From NCBI GenBank assembly GCA_019973155.2, contig BPQB01000095.1:54546-118545 (forward strand): a DNA stretch of 64,000 bases, in the 5' to 3' direction. The position numbers and the translations under genes were made by a program. The DNA is from Phanerochaete sordida (taxonomy: Eukaryota > Basidiomycota > Agaricomycetes > Polyporales > Phanerochaetaceae). The notes beneath the pieces were generated by a model. The model was given only the letters and a program-made list of their open reading frames with translations. It was not told the origin of the DNA and did not search any database. Shown here one piece after another: positions 31,980-42,573 of the stretch (within the stretch, counting starts at the first letter, position 1; every line of letters starts with the position of its first letter).

Positions 31980-32318
31980 TCAGCTTGAAGATTCCCTCGC
32001 CCGCCGTCGCTCCCTCCCCCACACCGCAGGCAGCACCTTCGCGTCGATGTCCCAGCAAAACCCCACGCCCGCCGCGCCGCAGCGTTTCTCGACGCGCTTC
32101 AGGATCTCGTCCCACGGGTGCGCCACGAGGAGCAGCTCCCCGCGCGCCGTGCGCTCGTGCCGCTGGTAGTCCTCCGGCTCGCCGAGCTCGCGCAGCATCC
32201 GCACGGGCCTGCGCCGCGGATAGGGCGCCGGCATGCGCCCGTGGCGCGCGGCGCAGCGCTGGTGGTGCGTCGGGAGCGTGCGCATGGCGTGTGCCAGGTG
32301 CCAGGTTGGGGCGCTCAT
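31980..32318 (-). CDS. Small single-exon unknown protein (112 aa)
   Basis: ATG at 32318, 57 nt downstream of a TATAAATT box. Arg/His-rich first half (MSAPTWHLAHAMRTLPTHHQR, then PRRRPVRMLRELGEPEDY), then LLLVAHPWDEILKRVEKRC and GVGFCWDIDAKVLPAVWG. No known family or paralogue. A longer start at 32360 is unlikely because it lies almost on the TATA box. Confidence 0.55.
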   Translation of the reverse strand: MSAPTWHLAHAMRTLPTHHQRCAARHGRMPAPYPRRRPVRMLRELGEPEDYQRHERTARGELLLVAHPWDEILKRVEKRCGAAGVGFCWDIDAKVLPAVWGRERRRARESSS

Positions 32319-32374
32319 CTTCCTGGGCTTCGTGGGGTGCTGGCTGCCTCCTTGTTGCACCGTGCGGCCTTGAA

Positions 32375-32382
32375 TTTATAGG
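32375..32382 (-). promoter_or_regulatory. TATA box of the gene at 31980-32318
   Basis: TATAAATT on the minus strand, 57 nt upstream of the chosen ATG. Confidence 0.6.
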
Positions 32383-32715
32383 CTTGTGCACTCATGTGCG
32401 AACTGGGATGTCTGGAAATCGAGTGAGTTTTAATGCGGACGGTCAAATTTATCGACTGGATATCCACGATATGCAGTACGCCCTCTAACTCAGAGTCTTA
32501 GGCTTGCCCAGAATGGCGCGCCCCGCATCCAGCCTTTCATACAGCCCGCGCGAGCGAAAAACGTTATCGTCAGATTCATGCCACGCAATACGAAGGTCGT
32601 TATCATACACGAACAGCCAAAGTCGAGCACAGCCGTACACCCAGCAGTCTCGCAGCCAAGCAGACACTCGGGAACCACAACAAACCAGACCCTTCAAAAG
32701 CAGTCCATCACATCC

Positions 32716-35700
32716 TCATAACTGCGCCCACCCCTCGCCGGGCGCGACAGGCCACTTCATCTCGTCGCGCTCCACCTCCCACGGGCGCCTCGTCCGCTCC
32801 GCGCCGCTCGCGCTGCGGACGCGCCCGCGGCCCTCGTCGTCGCTCGCGCGGTAGTCGCGGTCGACGCTCGGCTCCTCGTCGCTCGCGCGGTCCGCGGCGG
32901 GCGCGTCACCCGCGTCCTCGTCGTCGTCGTCCGTGTCGACGAGGCGCTCCTCGCCCTCGCTCCGGAACACGCTCCCGCCGCGGTGGCTCACGAAGCCGCG
33001 GCGGCTGAGCCCCGCCTCGGCCTTCCAGCGCGCCTTGTCGAGGCGCGGCTGCAGCCCCGCCCAGCGGTCGCGCAGGCCGTCCTTGAGCCCCGGCGTGCCC
33101 GGCGTGCTGTCGCCCGTGAGCGAGTCCGAGCGGCGCGCGCGCGGCGTGCTCGCGCCGTGCTGCGAGAGCGAGAGGTGCCGCGAGACGGTGGCGCCGCGGT
33201 GTGGCAGCGAGGCGGGCGATGAGAGGACCGTGTTCACGGAGCGCGTGCTCCGGTCGGTGCGTTCGGTGAACGTCGGGCTCGGCGCGCGCCGTGGACTCGC
33301 CATCCCGCTCGGCATGCCGCCCGCGCCGAACTGCACGCTCTCTGGGCGGCGGCGCGGCCGCGGCGGCGGTACGGGTGGGCTCGAGGGGTAATGCATGCTC
33401 TTGCTGCGGAAGACGCGCCCGGCGCTCGTTGGGCTCGGCAAGTCGCCGTCGGGACCGTCAGAGAAGACGGTATTGGTAGCACTCGCTGGCGCGCTGCCAG
33501 GTACGGGCGGCGGGGGCTTGCGTCCTGGATGCGTCGGCGGCGGGCCCTTCTCGCTCGCGAGCGCAGGCAGCACAGGGATGACGGGGCTCGGCTGTGGGAT
33601 GAGCGCAGGGTGGAGGGGTGGTGGGCTTGCGCGGCGTTCGCGCGACGACGACGTGCGGCGGGAGGCGACGCTCGCGTTGGCGACCTCTCGGAAGCTCGTC
33701 GCGCTGATCGCGGAGCGGGCGCCGTCTGTACGCCCGCTGCGTCCGCTCCATGCGCTGTTCGGCGGACTCACGCGCCTCCGTGGCGGCAGTGCGGGGCCCT
33801 TGGCGCTCTTCGGTGCATCTATGCTCGAGGTGTCGCTCCCGCTCGAGACACTATAGCTCCGCGCGATCGCAGAGGGGCCGGGCGGGCTGATGGTGAGGGC
33901 CGCGATGCCCTTCGAGGGGCTCTCGCTGCGCGTGCGCTTGTCCTTGCTGCCGGCGTCCTTGCTGCCGGACGGCGCCGAGGACTTGAGCACCTGCATGACG
34001 CGCTCTTTCTCGAGCTTCTGGTCCGCCTTCTTCAAGCTCTGCGCGATGCGCCCCGCCTGCAGGCTCTGCTGGATGAGCGTGTTCGGGCTCTGCACCGTGC
34101 TCTGGTTGTGCCAGAACGCGAACGGGCTGCCGCCGCCCTGCGTGAGGCTGCCTGGGGCGTGGCGCGGAGGGGGCGGCGGCGGCGGTTTGCTCTTGTCCTC
34201 TGGTGGCGCGGGTATGGCCTTTCGTGGAGGGAGCGGGGGAATCACGGGTTGCGGTTGTAGGACTGGTGCAGGAGTGGACTTGGTGCGGAGCGTCCCAATA
34301 GGCGTAGCGGTCGTAGCAGACGAAACCGTCGCTATCGACTCTTGAGTCTTCGTTCGATTGATGAACGGGTTCGTACTCGAACTTGGAGTAGGTGGCAGCA
34401 CTGGCTTTGGCGGCAAAGCGGGTGGCGCCGACGGGCCCGGAGAATCGTCGATCAAGTGCCCTTCGCGTGACGTGTTCCGCGAATGCGCAGGAGAGTCATT
34501 TGTTGTGATCTGCTCGGCTGATGATGGAGAAGAGTTTTGGAGTGGAGGCGAGGCAGCATCGTCAGGGTGTGCTGTATGGGAAAAACGAGGATCAGTGAAT
34601 CACGTCTCATGAGCTGATAGAGATCCTAAAGGCGAAAAATCAAGAAGTGAAACGAAATTGGGAAGGCGACAGCGCGTCGTGAGATGTTCAGTGAGGTAAT
34701 GTGGATCCTGGAGCGGATTGGTGACTGATAGGTTTGCAAGGCGACGCTTTGATGGGGCCAAGAGGACGAGTCCCGCGTAGAGATTGCACGTCGGACGAGA
34801 GACACCAGAGCTAGGACTTTGAGGGAAAGCAAATCTCTTCGCTCGCCGAGACTCGGCAGAGCAAATCGATTACATAAGGAGTGGAGCCGGAACTGCCATA
34901 GAAGAAGTAACGGGGACGCGGCACCGACATGGGACGGAGCCCTGGACGAACGCTTCGAAATGAGCAGCTGCGCAGCGGAAGGCAGTGTATCGTGGGACCC
35001 CATGTGGCGGATCGGCGCGTCCGTCAGCGTATGTGAGCCTGCAGGAGGTGCTGCGGCGCAGAGGTCTTATGAAGGTCGTTGTGCAGGGTCGCGGCTCCCC
35101 TGGCTGTCTTCTAGCTGACGAATGACCCGATGGTTGCGGTCGCATGCAGCGGCACGGCGAAAGCGTGGGCCGGGCTGTGTCCGGAGGCGCAAAAAGGCTG
35201 GCTTGCGCTTCGTCCACGCACATCTGCCGATACGGTAGTCGAATGACGAAGGCAGAGCCGGGGATCCAACGGAACTATGTGTAGGACAAGAGTCGCGGGG
35301 TATGGCGAGGTGGATCGGCGCATCTAAACAGTAGAAGCAGGCCTGCGAGAGTCGCTGCGGCACGAGTTGTACACTGCGCAGAGGCTCTGAGCCCGCACCG
35401 TATAGCGTCGAGTAGTTGACTGTCGTCTGGCGAAGGGCGGTGGCGATGGGAGCTGATGTGTGTCTGGTGCTATGCCCCAGATTGTCACCAAGCGATGGCT
35501 TGTTCTTCATCCGTGCATTTCGGCGAGCTGGGCTGCCACACACCAAAAGCGTTGCTGGAGCTTCAGCGGGAGGAGCTGGACCGAGCAGATGCTTGCATCA
35601 ACGACGCGGAATGAACTGTATTGGCACTGGTGACGGGGTGATGAGCCGTTCTTCGTGCGTGGCTCTGAGTTGCAAAGCCGCGTGGGACGCAGAGTTGGAG

Positions 35701-36558
35701 CCTCGGTGGGACAGGGACTCGGGCCAGCAGGTCGCTGCGTCGACGACTCATCAGCCTGGGGAGCAAAACCGAAGCCCGCAGGCCAGGAATAACGCACCAA
35801 CGTCATTTGGAGGAGCATCGCAGCCTCAGGAGCCACGTCCGGACATCGTCGGCATTATCACAGGTGCCACAATGTTCGAGAGTGGGAGCAGCCGGCGGGC
35901 GAGGTAGGGCCCCGGAGACGGAGAGAATCAGTGCAGCCAGAAGCAGATCATGGCGGTGTCGCGATGGCGAATGGCGACAAGCCGAGAGTGTGCGCTGGGA
36001 CATAGTGCGCTGGAGGCGGCGGCGACGGGTAGATGCTGAGAGCGATAGCAGAACCGGCGAGGCTCGGAGGATGGGCACGCCTTGGGCACGCAGGCTGCGT
36101 GCTGCGGGCCCCGCCACGTCTTCTTCTTCGCGCGCGCAGTCGCAACGGTCGCCGGGGGCGGGGAAGGGGTTCACGGAAACGCCAAGCCAAAGCCGACAGC
36201 GAAACGGGGACTCACCCTGGACAAAGACGAGGCTGCCGTCGAGCGGGCGGCCGTGGCGGATGTGGGTGACGAGGCGGAGGGCGGCGAAGAACTGGCCGCC
36301 GCTGAGGGTGTCGGCGGGCGCGATGTTCGGGGTGAAGAGCTTGAGGACGGCGTCGACGCGGGCGGGCGCGAGCTCGGTGTAGCGGCCGCGGACCCAGGCG
36401 CGGGTCTCGCGGGCGCTGACGACGAGGGCGGCGTAGTACGAGTCGTCGTGCGGGTGGCTGGCGGCGTCTTCGCCGGCGAGGTCGAGCAGGGCGGTCGTGT
36501 AGAGGGTGTATTCGGGGTCGGTCAGCGCGGACGCGTGGAGGGTCAGCGGGCGCTGCAT
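32716..36558 (-). CDS. EH-like, NPF- and proline-rich adaptor protein with a 1.6-kb intron
   Basis: Exon 1 36558-36216 (EH/EF-hand-like region: VDAVLKLFTPNIAPADTLSG, GGQFFAALRLVTHIRHG), phase-1 GTGAGT donor, exon 2 34571-32716; 732 aa. Exon 2 has an NPF tripeptide (about 182-184, the ligand of EH domains), PPALPPKP and PPLPPRK SH3-type ligands, a seven-Pro run, a likely helix at 278-311 (LIQQSLQAGRIAQSLKK), several Ser/Arg/Pro-rich segments and a conserved-looking end RRPWEVERDEMKWPVAPG. EH and NPF together suggest an endocytic or cortical adaptor (inference). The 1,644-nt intron is far longer than others here and could hide unrecognised exons. Copy 2 at 47981-50656 confirms the splice sites but is truncated. 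Confidence 0.72.
34572..36215 (-). other. Unusually long intron of the EH-like gene
   Basis: GTGAGT...CATACAG interval of 1,644 nt; the duplicate gene has 1,290 nt at the same position (50313-49024), so the long intron predates the duplication. Much of it aligns between copies. No transposon protein or confident extra exon was recognised. Confidence 0.55.
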
Positions 36559-39137
36559 GCTGGCATGGGCTGCCGTTCGTGCGGCGGCGTCGTTGTCGTC
36601 GTTGGCGAGAGAGTCGTGAGCAGAGATGGTCGTCAGAGGCGGAGAGAGATGAAGGAACGGAGTGTGTGAGGGCCGGTTTAGCAAGCCGTAGCTGCGCGTC
36701 GGCCAAGCCGCTCAGAACCGCCCTCCGCACCGCGCCCCAGATCAGGAAGGCGCTGTCGTTGGCTCTGGCGCGGGGCTTGGGCGTCTGGTGGCGCGGCAGA
36801 CTGGCAGGGTTCGCCGGTGGTGTGCCCGATCGCGCGACCTAGAAACGTGCCTCTGTCACTTTGGATTTCACGGATCTGGCCGGGGGCTCTCTCCCCGCGG
36901 TGGCTACGTCGCTACGGCTGTCTACTGTCCCTCCGCACGTCCGCTCGCTGATGCATGATGCATGATGCTTCCTTCCCCTGGCAGCTTCCGTCGGCTTTCG
37001 CTCGCCCGGCGCGCCTCTCTGCCCTTGTATGCGCTCCCTCGCCCGAGTCTCCCCCTCGGCACGCTCCCTCGCTCGCTTGGCGTGCGTCTCGCGCACTGTA
37101 TGCGCTCCCGTTTCGGCCTGCACGTACGTCAGCTCGGGGGCGGCACGCTGCCCACACGGACGACGTACCGCGGGACGGCGAAACACTCGGGCTGGAAGAC
37201 GAAAAATCACGTCGGCGTCTTCTACCGTGCTCGCGCGACCTGCGTGCGCTCAGCGAAGCGGGCCGCTGCTACGCAAAACCTCGGGTCCGCGCCTTGTTAC
37301 CAGGTGTCTCGCACCCCCTCCGCGTGCATTCGACGGCCCGTAGGCGTCCGACGCGGCCGACGCCGGCGGCGAACGCTTCGACATCCGAGCGCAACGGCTC
37401 GAGAACTCGAGTCTCCGCCACGAGCATCTCGCGCGTGCAGCGAGTTGGCGACAACGTCAAAGGCCTCGCACTCGGACGCGGGAATCGAGGAAATCGCGCC
37501 GGCGATGCCGCGCACGCCTCGAGCATTCCAGCGCGGACTTGGCGCGAGCTCACCAGCGGCGCGAGCCCCATCGTCCGGCCGCGAGAACGGACAAAGCGTA
37601 GTCGCTGCAGCGGCGGTCTCGCACGCGCGGAGGCGTTGGCGGGACGAGCACCGGCGTCGCACAGACGACAAGGGCACGCCACTGCGTGCCTCGGCGCGAC
37701 GCTGGCAGGTACGTCGGCGCCGCGGGGCCTCCAGAAACCGCGACATCGTGCGCCGGTGCGTCGGCGGCACAGCCGGGAACGTCGCGTGTGCCGCGGGAAG
37801 CCCGAAAATCGAGTCGCCGCGCTGGGGGCAGCCGCCAGCGCCCCGCAGCCGAGCTCTCGCGGCCGACGCACGCAGCGTCCATGCGCGCCCGCCGCCGCGA
37901 GCGCGACGTCCCGCGCGTCGGCCGCGGGGGCGCGGAAAATCGAAAAATCGAAAAATCGCGTCTGCGGCCTCTCGCGCGCGGACGCCGTCCGTATCGCGGG
38001 CCTGGCGGCCCAGAACGAGCTCCACGCCGGCGACTGCCGTCGTGCATGCGTGTGCGCTATGAAGCCCGCGGCGGCGGCGCGAGACACCGTGTGCGCGAGC
38101 CGCACGGTCTCTCCGAGACGCGCCCGGCGGCCTTGGCGCAGCGGGCGGCGGGCTTCGGCGGCGCGAGCCCGCGCGTCGAGACGGCGGCCGGGGCTCTGGC
38201 GTGCGGCGGTGCGTGTGCGGCGCTCTCGGCGTTGGCGGCGGCGGGTTCGCGTTTGCGTTTCCTGCGCCGGCCGCAGCGTCCGTCAGACGTGGGCGGTGGC
38301 GCGGGACGGCGCGCTCCAGACGTACCTCGGGGACAGGCGGGGCGCACGCGCGGCGGCGCGGCCGCCGTGCAGCGCTCTGCTCCTTGTGCTCTCGCGCGCG
38401 GCGCCGCGCACGCTCTTCCCAGCGTGCCCCGCGACGCCTGGGCGGTGCCGGCGGCGGCGCGTAGGACACTTGCAGAGCCGCGTCCGGACGCCGCGCAGAG
38501 CCTGGAATGCGCGATCCATCAGGATTTTCCCAACGCGTCTGGCGGCTCTGGTAGAGTCTGGCAGAGTCTGACACAGACGCCTCCAGAACGTCAGCTTCCA
38601 GCAATGTGTCTGGAGCCAGGTCAGTACCTCTGGGCCAGACAGACGTGACTGGCGGTCAGACATGGCTGTCCAGTACCCAGTACTGCTCGATACACCCAGT
38701 TCGCTGATTTCGAATTTAAATTTCACTCGCACGTCGCACATGGTTTAGCAGGAGCAGAACAGGTTTATTGTATCACATACACATACAGCAACAGAGCACA
38801 AATACAAGAACAGACATTCAATCTAATGTAATGACACGGCGGGACTCGGAGTACTGAGGCCAAAGCAGGGATTAGTAGAACACTCCGAGTACGACAGGTG
38901 TCGACGCGATGTTTACAAGACAGCTCGACCGCTTCGCGCGCAAGCAAGTGCCTCCGTCGTGACACCGAGCTTGAACGCATCAACGCTCTTCGGACGAACT
39001 ACGGCGCCGCGCGCCCGTACACGGCGCGGCCCAGCGCAGCGCGTGACTCGCCGTCATCTGCTTCCAGGCGCGGGTCCAGCGCAGGTGCGCGAGCACGTCG
39101 GTCTCGCGGGAGCGACTCTGCGTGCTGCGGGACTTGC
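36559..39137. other. GC-rich interval without a supported gene
   Basis: 36559-36840 is the duplicated 5' flank of the EH-like gene. 37250-38500 is so poor in TA-containing stop codons that long frames exist in nearly every frame on both strands, so no frame can be trusted. A short gaaaaatc repeat occurs at about 37935-37966. 38650-38950 is AT-richer. Confidence 0.45.
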
Positions 39138-40588
39138 TCACGAGATTAAGCACGGGCGGCCTACTCTGCGCGGGTTGTCCGGGAGCGTGCGCGCTGGTGT
39201 TCGTAGGTCAAAGAGCAGCACTGCTGTAGTCCGCACTCTCGGTTGCGGCGTAGCCATAGTTATCCTAGAACAAGCACGACGCGCGGATCTGCTTGTCCGG
39301 GTGCGGTGTGTCCATGGTGACAAGGACCACTTGGTGGTGTACCTGGTAGGGGTCGAAGGAGGGGGCGCACCGGATGTTAACGGCGAGGCACGCGCGTTCG
39401 CGTCCTCCGAGCGGCGGGGCGCGCTGCTGCGCAGGCGCGTGGTGCGTTTCGCCGAGGGCTCCGCGGTCGACAGCTGGTGCGCCTTGCGCTTCGGCCGGCA
39501 CGCGGGCGTGACGACGACCTCGGCGACGAGGCGCACGGGGCCGCTCGCGGAGGCACATGCAGGCTGGTGGCGCGGCGCTGGTGCTGGCTGGTCCTGCGTT
39601 GGTTGGTTTTGCGGTGCGGTGCAGACTGTGATGGAACCTGCGGCGGCGCATGCACATCGGTAGCGGGCGCGAGTGCCGTGCCGTTTGCGGCAGGCGCGGC
39701 ACAAGGAGCGGGAAGGAGGGATAGTTGAAGTAGTCGGCAAGGTGGACAAACGACTGGTATGGCACAGGCGATCAGTGTATAATGAACGCTCAAGCGTCGA
39801 TACCTGTGCACTTGTTGAGAACAATGAAAGGGAACGTACTTTCGCCGTCCTCGACATCTTTCCTAGCTCTTCAATATCCACCGCAGGCAGCCACACACGC
39901 TATAGGTGCAGGTGAAATCGTCGCAAGCTGTTTTCGAGCGCGGAGTGCCGCTGCTTGACACCCGGAATGCTTCGCCCAAGTCGCAACAACGCCGGTGACC
40001 GGGTGAGCTAGTGACAGCGACGAGGACTGGAGGGGCGATGATGACCGGCCGGAGTCTATGTAGAGTGCTTCTATGTGGCAGAGACCGACCGAGGCCCATG
40101 GGCCGCTGAGGAATGAAGTCGCAGTCGGTGACAGTGACAAAGTCAAGAGTGGAATGCACGAAGACAGGAAGGAGTCGACGTCGCAGAGAAGTACTTGCCA
40201 AAGTTGAACCGTGGGAACATATCTCTGTTTACGCGCGACATCTGCTGGGGCTTGTCTGGACATCACGTCGTGCTCTGTCGTGCTGAAGCTGTCTGAAGGC
40301 TCGCTTATGTCTGGATGCTTTGCGCGCTTCAAGCGGGAGCGCTTCAGCAGCATTTCAGCAGGTCCCCAGACTGTCGCCAGAACGTCAGCACTCCCAGCCC
40401 AATTGGGAAATTGCTGATGTCAGCGGTGTACAGTACGTACGCAGACGGAATACAGTTAGTACACTCACGTCAATCGTGCCGCGCCGATGTGAGCTTCGTG
40501 TGCGCGGATCGCCGTGAGTACCGCACCGCGCCGGCCTGCGCGGGGCGTCCGATAAGCACGCGCGCGGCCTCTCCGCCCGCGCACCCAC
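39138..40588 (-). CDS. Multi-exon unknown gene, ends uncertain
   Basis: A chain of exons whose junctions keep one frame: up to 40588-40469, 40413-40195 (73 codons), 40105-39962 (48 codons), 39899-39840 (20 codons), then from 39803 or 39753 to about 39138. Introns have GT-AG ends and CTGAC/CTCAAC-like branch sites. Peptides include FPNWAGSADVLATVWGP, SRLKRAKHPDISEPSD, RPVIIAPPVLVAVTSSPG and WLPAVDIEELGKMSRTAK. The last exon in one frame has a Cys/Arg stretch (LCRACRKRHGTRARYRCAC) and PKRKAHQ, compatible with a nuclear protein. Four successive exons with lengths divisible by three and no stop make coding likely. The start (possibly further upstream via a GTGGGT donor at 40589) and the 3' frame are unresolved. 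Confidence 0.45.
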
Positions 40589-42567
40589 CTCGCTTGCTCT
40601 TGCACGCCCTCCGTGTCTCCTCGTCTGCCCTCTGCCGGCGACTCACAAGCTCCCTTGCCGTTCCGGGGCTTGAGTCGCGCCGAATCGTGGTGGGCTTGCG
40701 GGTCGGTAGGCGCCAGTCGCTCCGGGCACCGTGCACGGACTCTGCGCCGGCCTATCGTTCGTCTGGATGGTAGGTGCGTGCACTTGTGTGTATTAGGTGT
40801 GTTCTGAGGTATGCAGGATTTTGCTCAAGTCTGTTGTAGGTAGCAAGTCAGTAGGATGCGCGCGCAGACTGGACAGGCCGAAATACATCACCTACGTTTC
40901 CGGGAGCGTCCAGAGAGACAGGTGCACGGTGCAGAGAGCAGCGTGTATACGACGGGGAGGCGATGGAGGGCGGTAGGAAGAGAGACGGGCAACGGCGAGG
41001 CCCGAGCGGGCTCTCAGCAGGCTCGCGCACAGGTCAGCACCCTCCGATCAGAGCGAGCCAGCGTTGACACATCCGCGCATGCCAGCACATGATGCCGGGC
41101 TGCGGGCCCCGCAACTGCCGCCGTGCCTACTCTGCCGTCGCGAACGAGAGGCCCGGAAATCGGAATCTCCCACGCATTTTTATTTTTACGTGGCATTCCG
41201 CCGCCGCCAAGCCTCGCAGCCGACGCCCCCGGGGCAGCGGGGACTCGAGCCGCGAGACCGCTGCACGCTGTCTCGCGCCTCCAGTCCTTGCTGCTCCAAG
41301 GCCACCTCTGCACACATTTCCCTGTTCTCATCCACACAATGTTGGCGGCTTAGTGTGGGATGCACCAAGCTCCGCCAGCCCAGGGAGCCCCAAGAATACA
41401 TCACACGGGCTCTTCGGGCGGTCTGCATCAAGCGGTGATGCCGTGTGACTGCTCACGATATGACATCGGGCGCCGTCGCTTCAGGAGGTCATTCCGTGAC
41501 ATGATCAGAATGCTTGGGGCCGGCGTGAATATTTGCCTCCCGCTGGTCTCAGGGCCCTGGCGGAGCATCGAGGCCTTGACTCCCTCACTCCCACATCTCC
41601 GCTCCGCTGCAGCGCTGCGCCTCGGAGCACTTGCAAGTCGCTCAGCTCAGATGGACTCATTGAACATTTAAGTTTTAACGTCAGTCAGCAGTGTGTGCCC
41701 TCTCAGATAGACTGTCTTGAGGAGAATGTGCCAAAATCACTCGCCAGTGACTTCAACCCATTCTGCACACATTTACAGTACTCACCGAAAGCCGGCGAAG
41801 TCGAGGCCGCGAGGCCGCGGTGCGCGCGACGACGGTTGCGGACAAGAGGGTGCGGAGCGATAAGCTTGCGATAAGGGTGCGATTTATCGCCGATAAGCCA
41901 AATAAGGCGTTATCGATCAAACGCCACGAAGGATCGCGCAGGCGCCGTCCTGCTTTGCGCCTGCGTCTCGACGACGACGAGGCCAGCCTCCCACAGGATT
42001 GTCCTCCAGGACAGCGCGAAGGCTGTGCACGACACTCAGGTACGTGTCGGGCATAAAAACGCGAATATTCAGGAATTGTTACAGAAATACAGCCGAGCAC
42101 GCGCTGTACGTCACGACGCGCGTCGCGCGTTGACGAACGAGCTGGGGCGGACTCGCCGCCTCCGTGACACGGGTGGCTCAGCTTCAGAGCAAGCGCGTCT
42201 CAGGTATGACACAAGCACCGGGAACTCCAGACGCCGCGCTCATACTCTCCCCAGGCTTCCGCAGAAATCGCGTCTACACGCCGCCCCACGCCCCTCCGCA
42301 TCCTCCGTCTCGCCGGGGGACTCCGCCTCAGCCGCGATGAAACATCACCGCCAAGGAGCCGCCCACGTACGCGCTAGCGAACGCCGATCAGCGCGTGCCG
42401 TCGCGACGACGCATTTGCCAGCGGTTGCCCTGCGCGAAGGACACTTCGAGTGGGGTGCCCGCTTGCGAGTGTTCGCCGCGACAGGTCGCTCGGTGAATGT
42501 GCCCGAGGCCGGCGTGGGGCGGGGTATCGTACGAGGTCGGAAGGTGTCCGTGTCCCATGAATTTGCG
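40589..42567. other. Intergenic interval with a GATA-site cluster
   Basis: No supported complete gene. 40.6-40.9 kb may contain 5' exons of the minus-strand gene. A cluster of GATA motifs lies at 41858-41920. Confidence 0.35.
41858..41920. promoter_or_regulatory. Cluster of GATA-factor-like sites
   Basis: GATAAG occurs three times and TTATCG twice within about 60 bp. Fungal GATA factors (nitrogen, iron or light regulators) bind clustered GATAAG sites; which gene it serves is unknown. Confidence 0.4.
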
Positions 42568-42573
42568 TATAAG
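42568..42573 (+). promoter_or_regulatory. TATA box before the intron-dense locus
   Basis: TATAAG followed by a CT-rich initiator-like tract (about 42600-42660), typical of strongly expressed fungal promoters, about 290 nt before the first array intron. Confidence 0.5.

Noticed and set aside
36955..38604. Long open frames (up to about 540 codons) on both strands
   Set aside because: Frames overlap in nearly every register, with Arg/Ala/Pro/Gly-dominated composition, as expected from GC-rich DNA lacking TA-containing stops; no domain, TATA or splice support.
40470..40736. Further upstream exons of the 39-40.6 kb gene
   Set aside because: Donor and acceptor candidates exist (for example GTGGGT at 40589), but no chain could be fixed with confidence.
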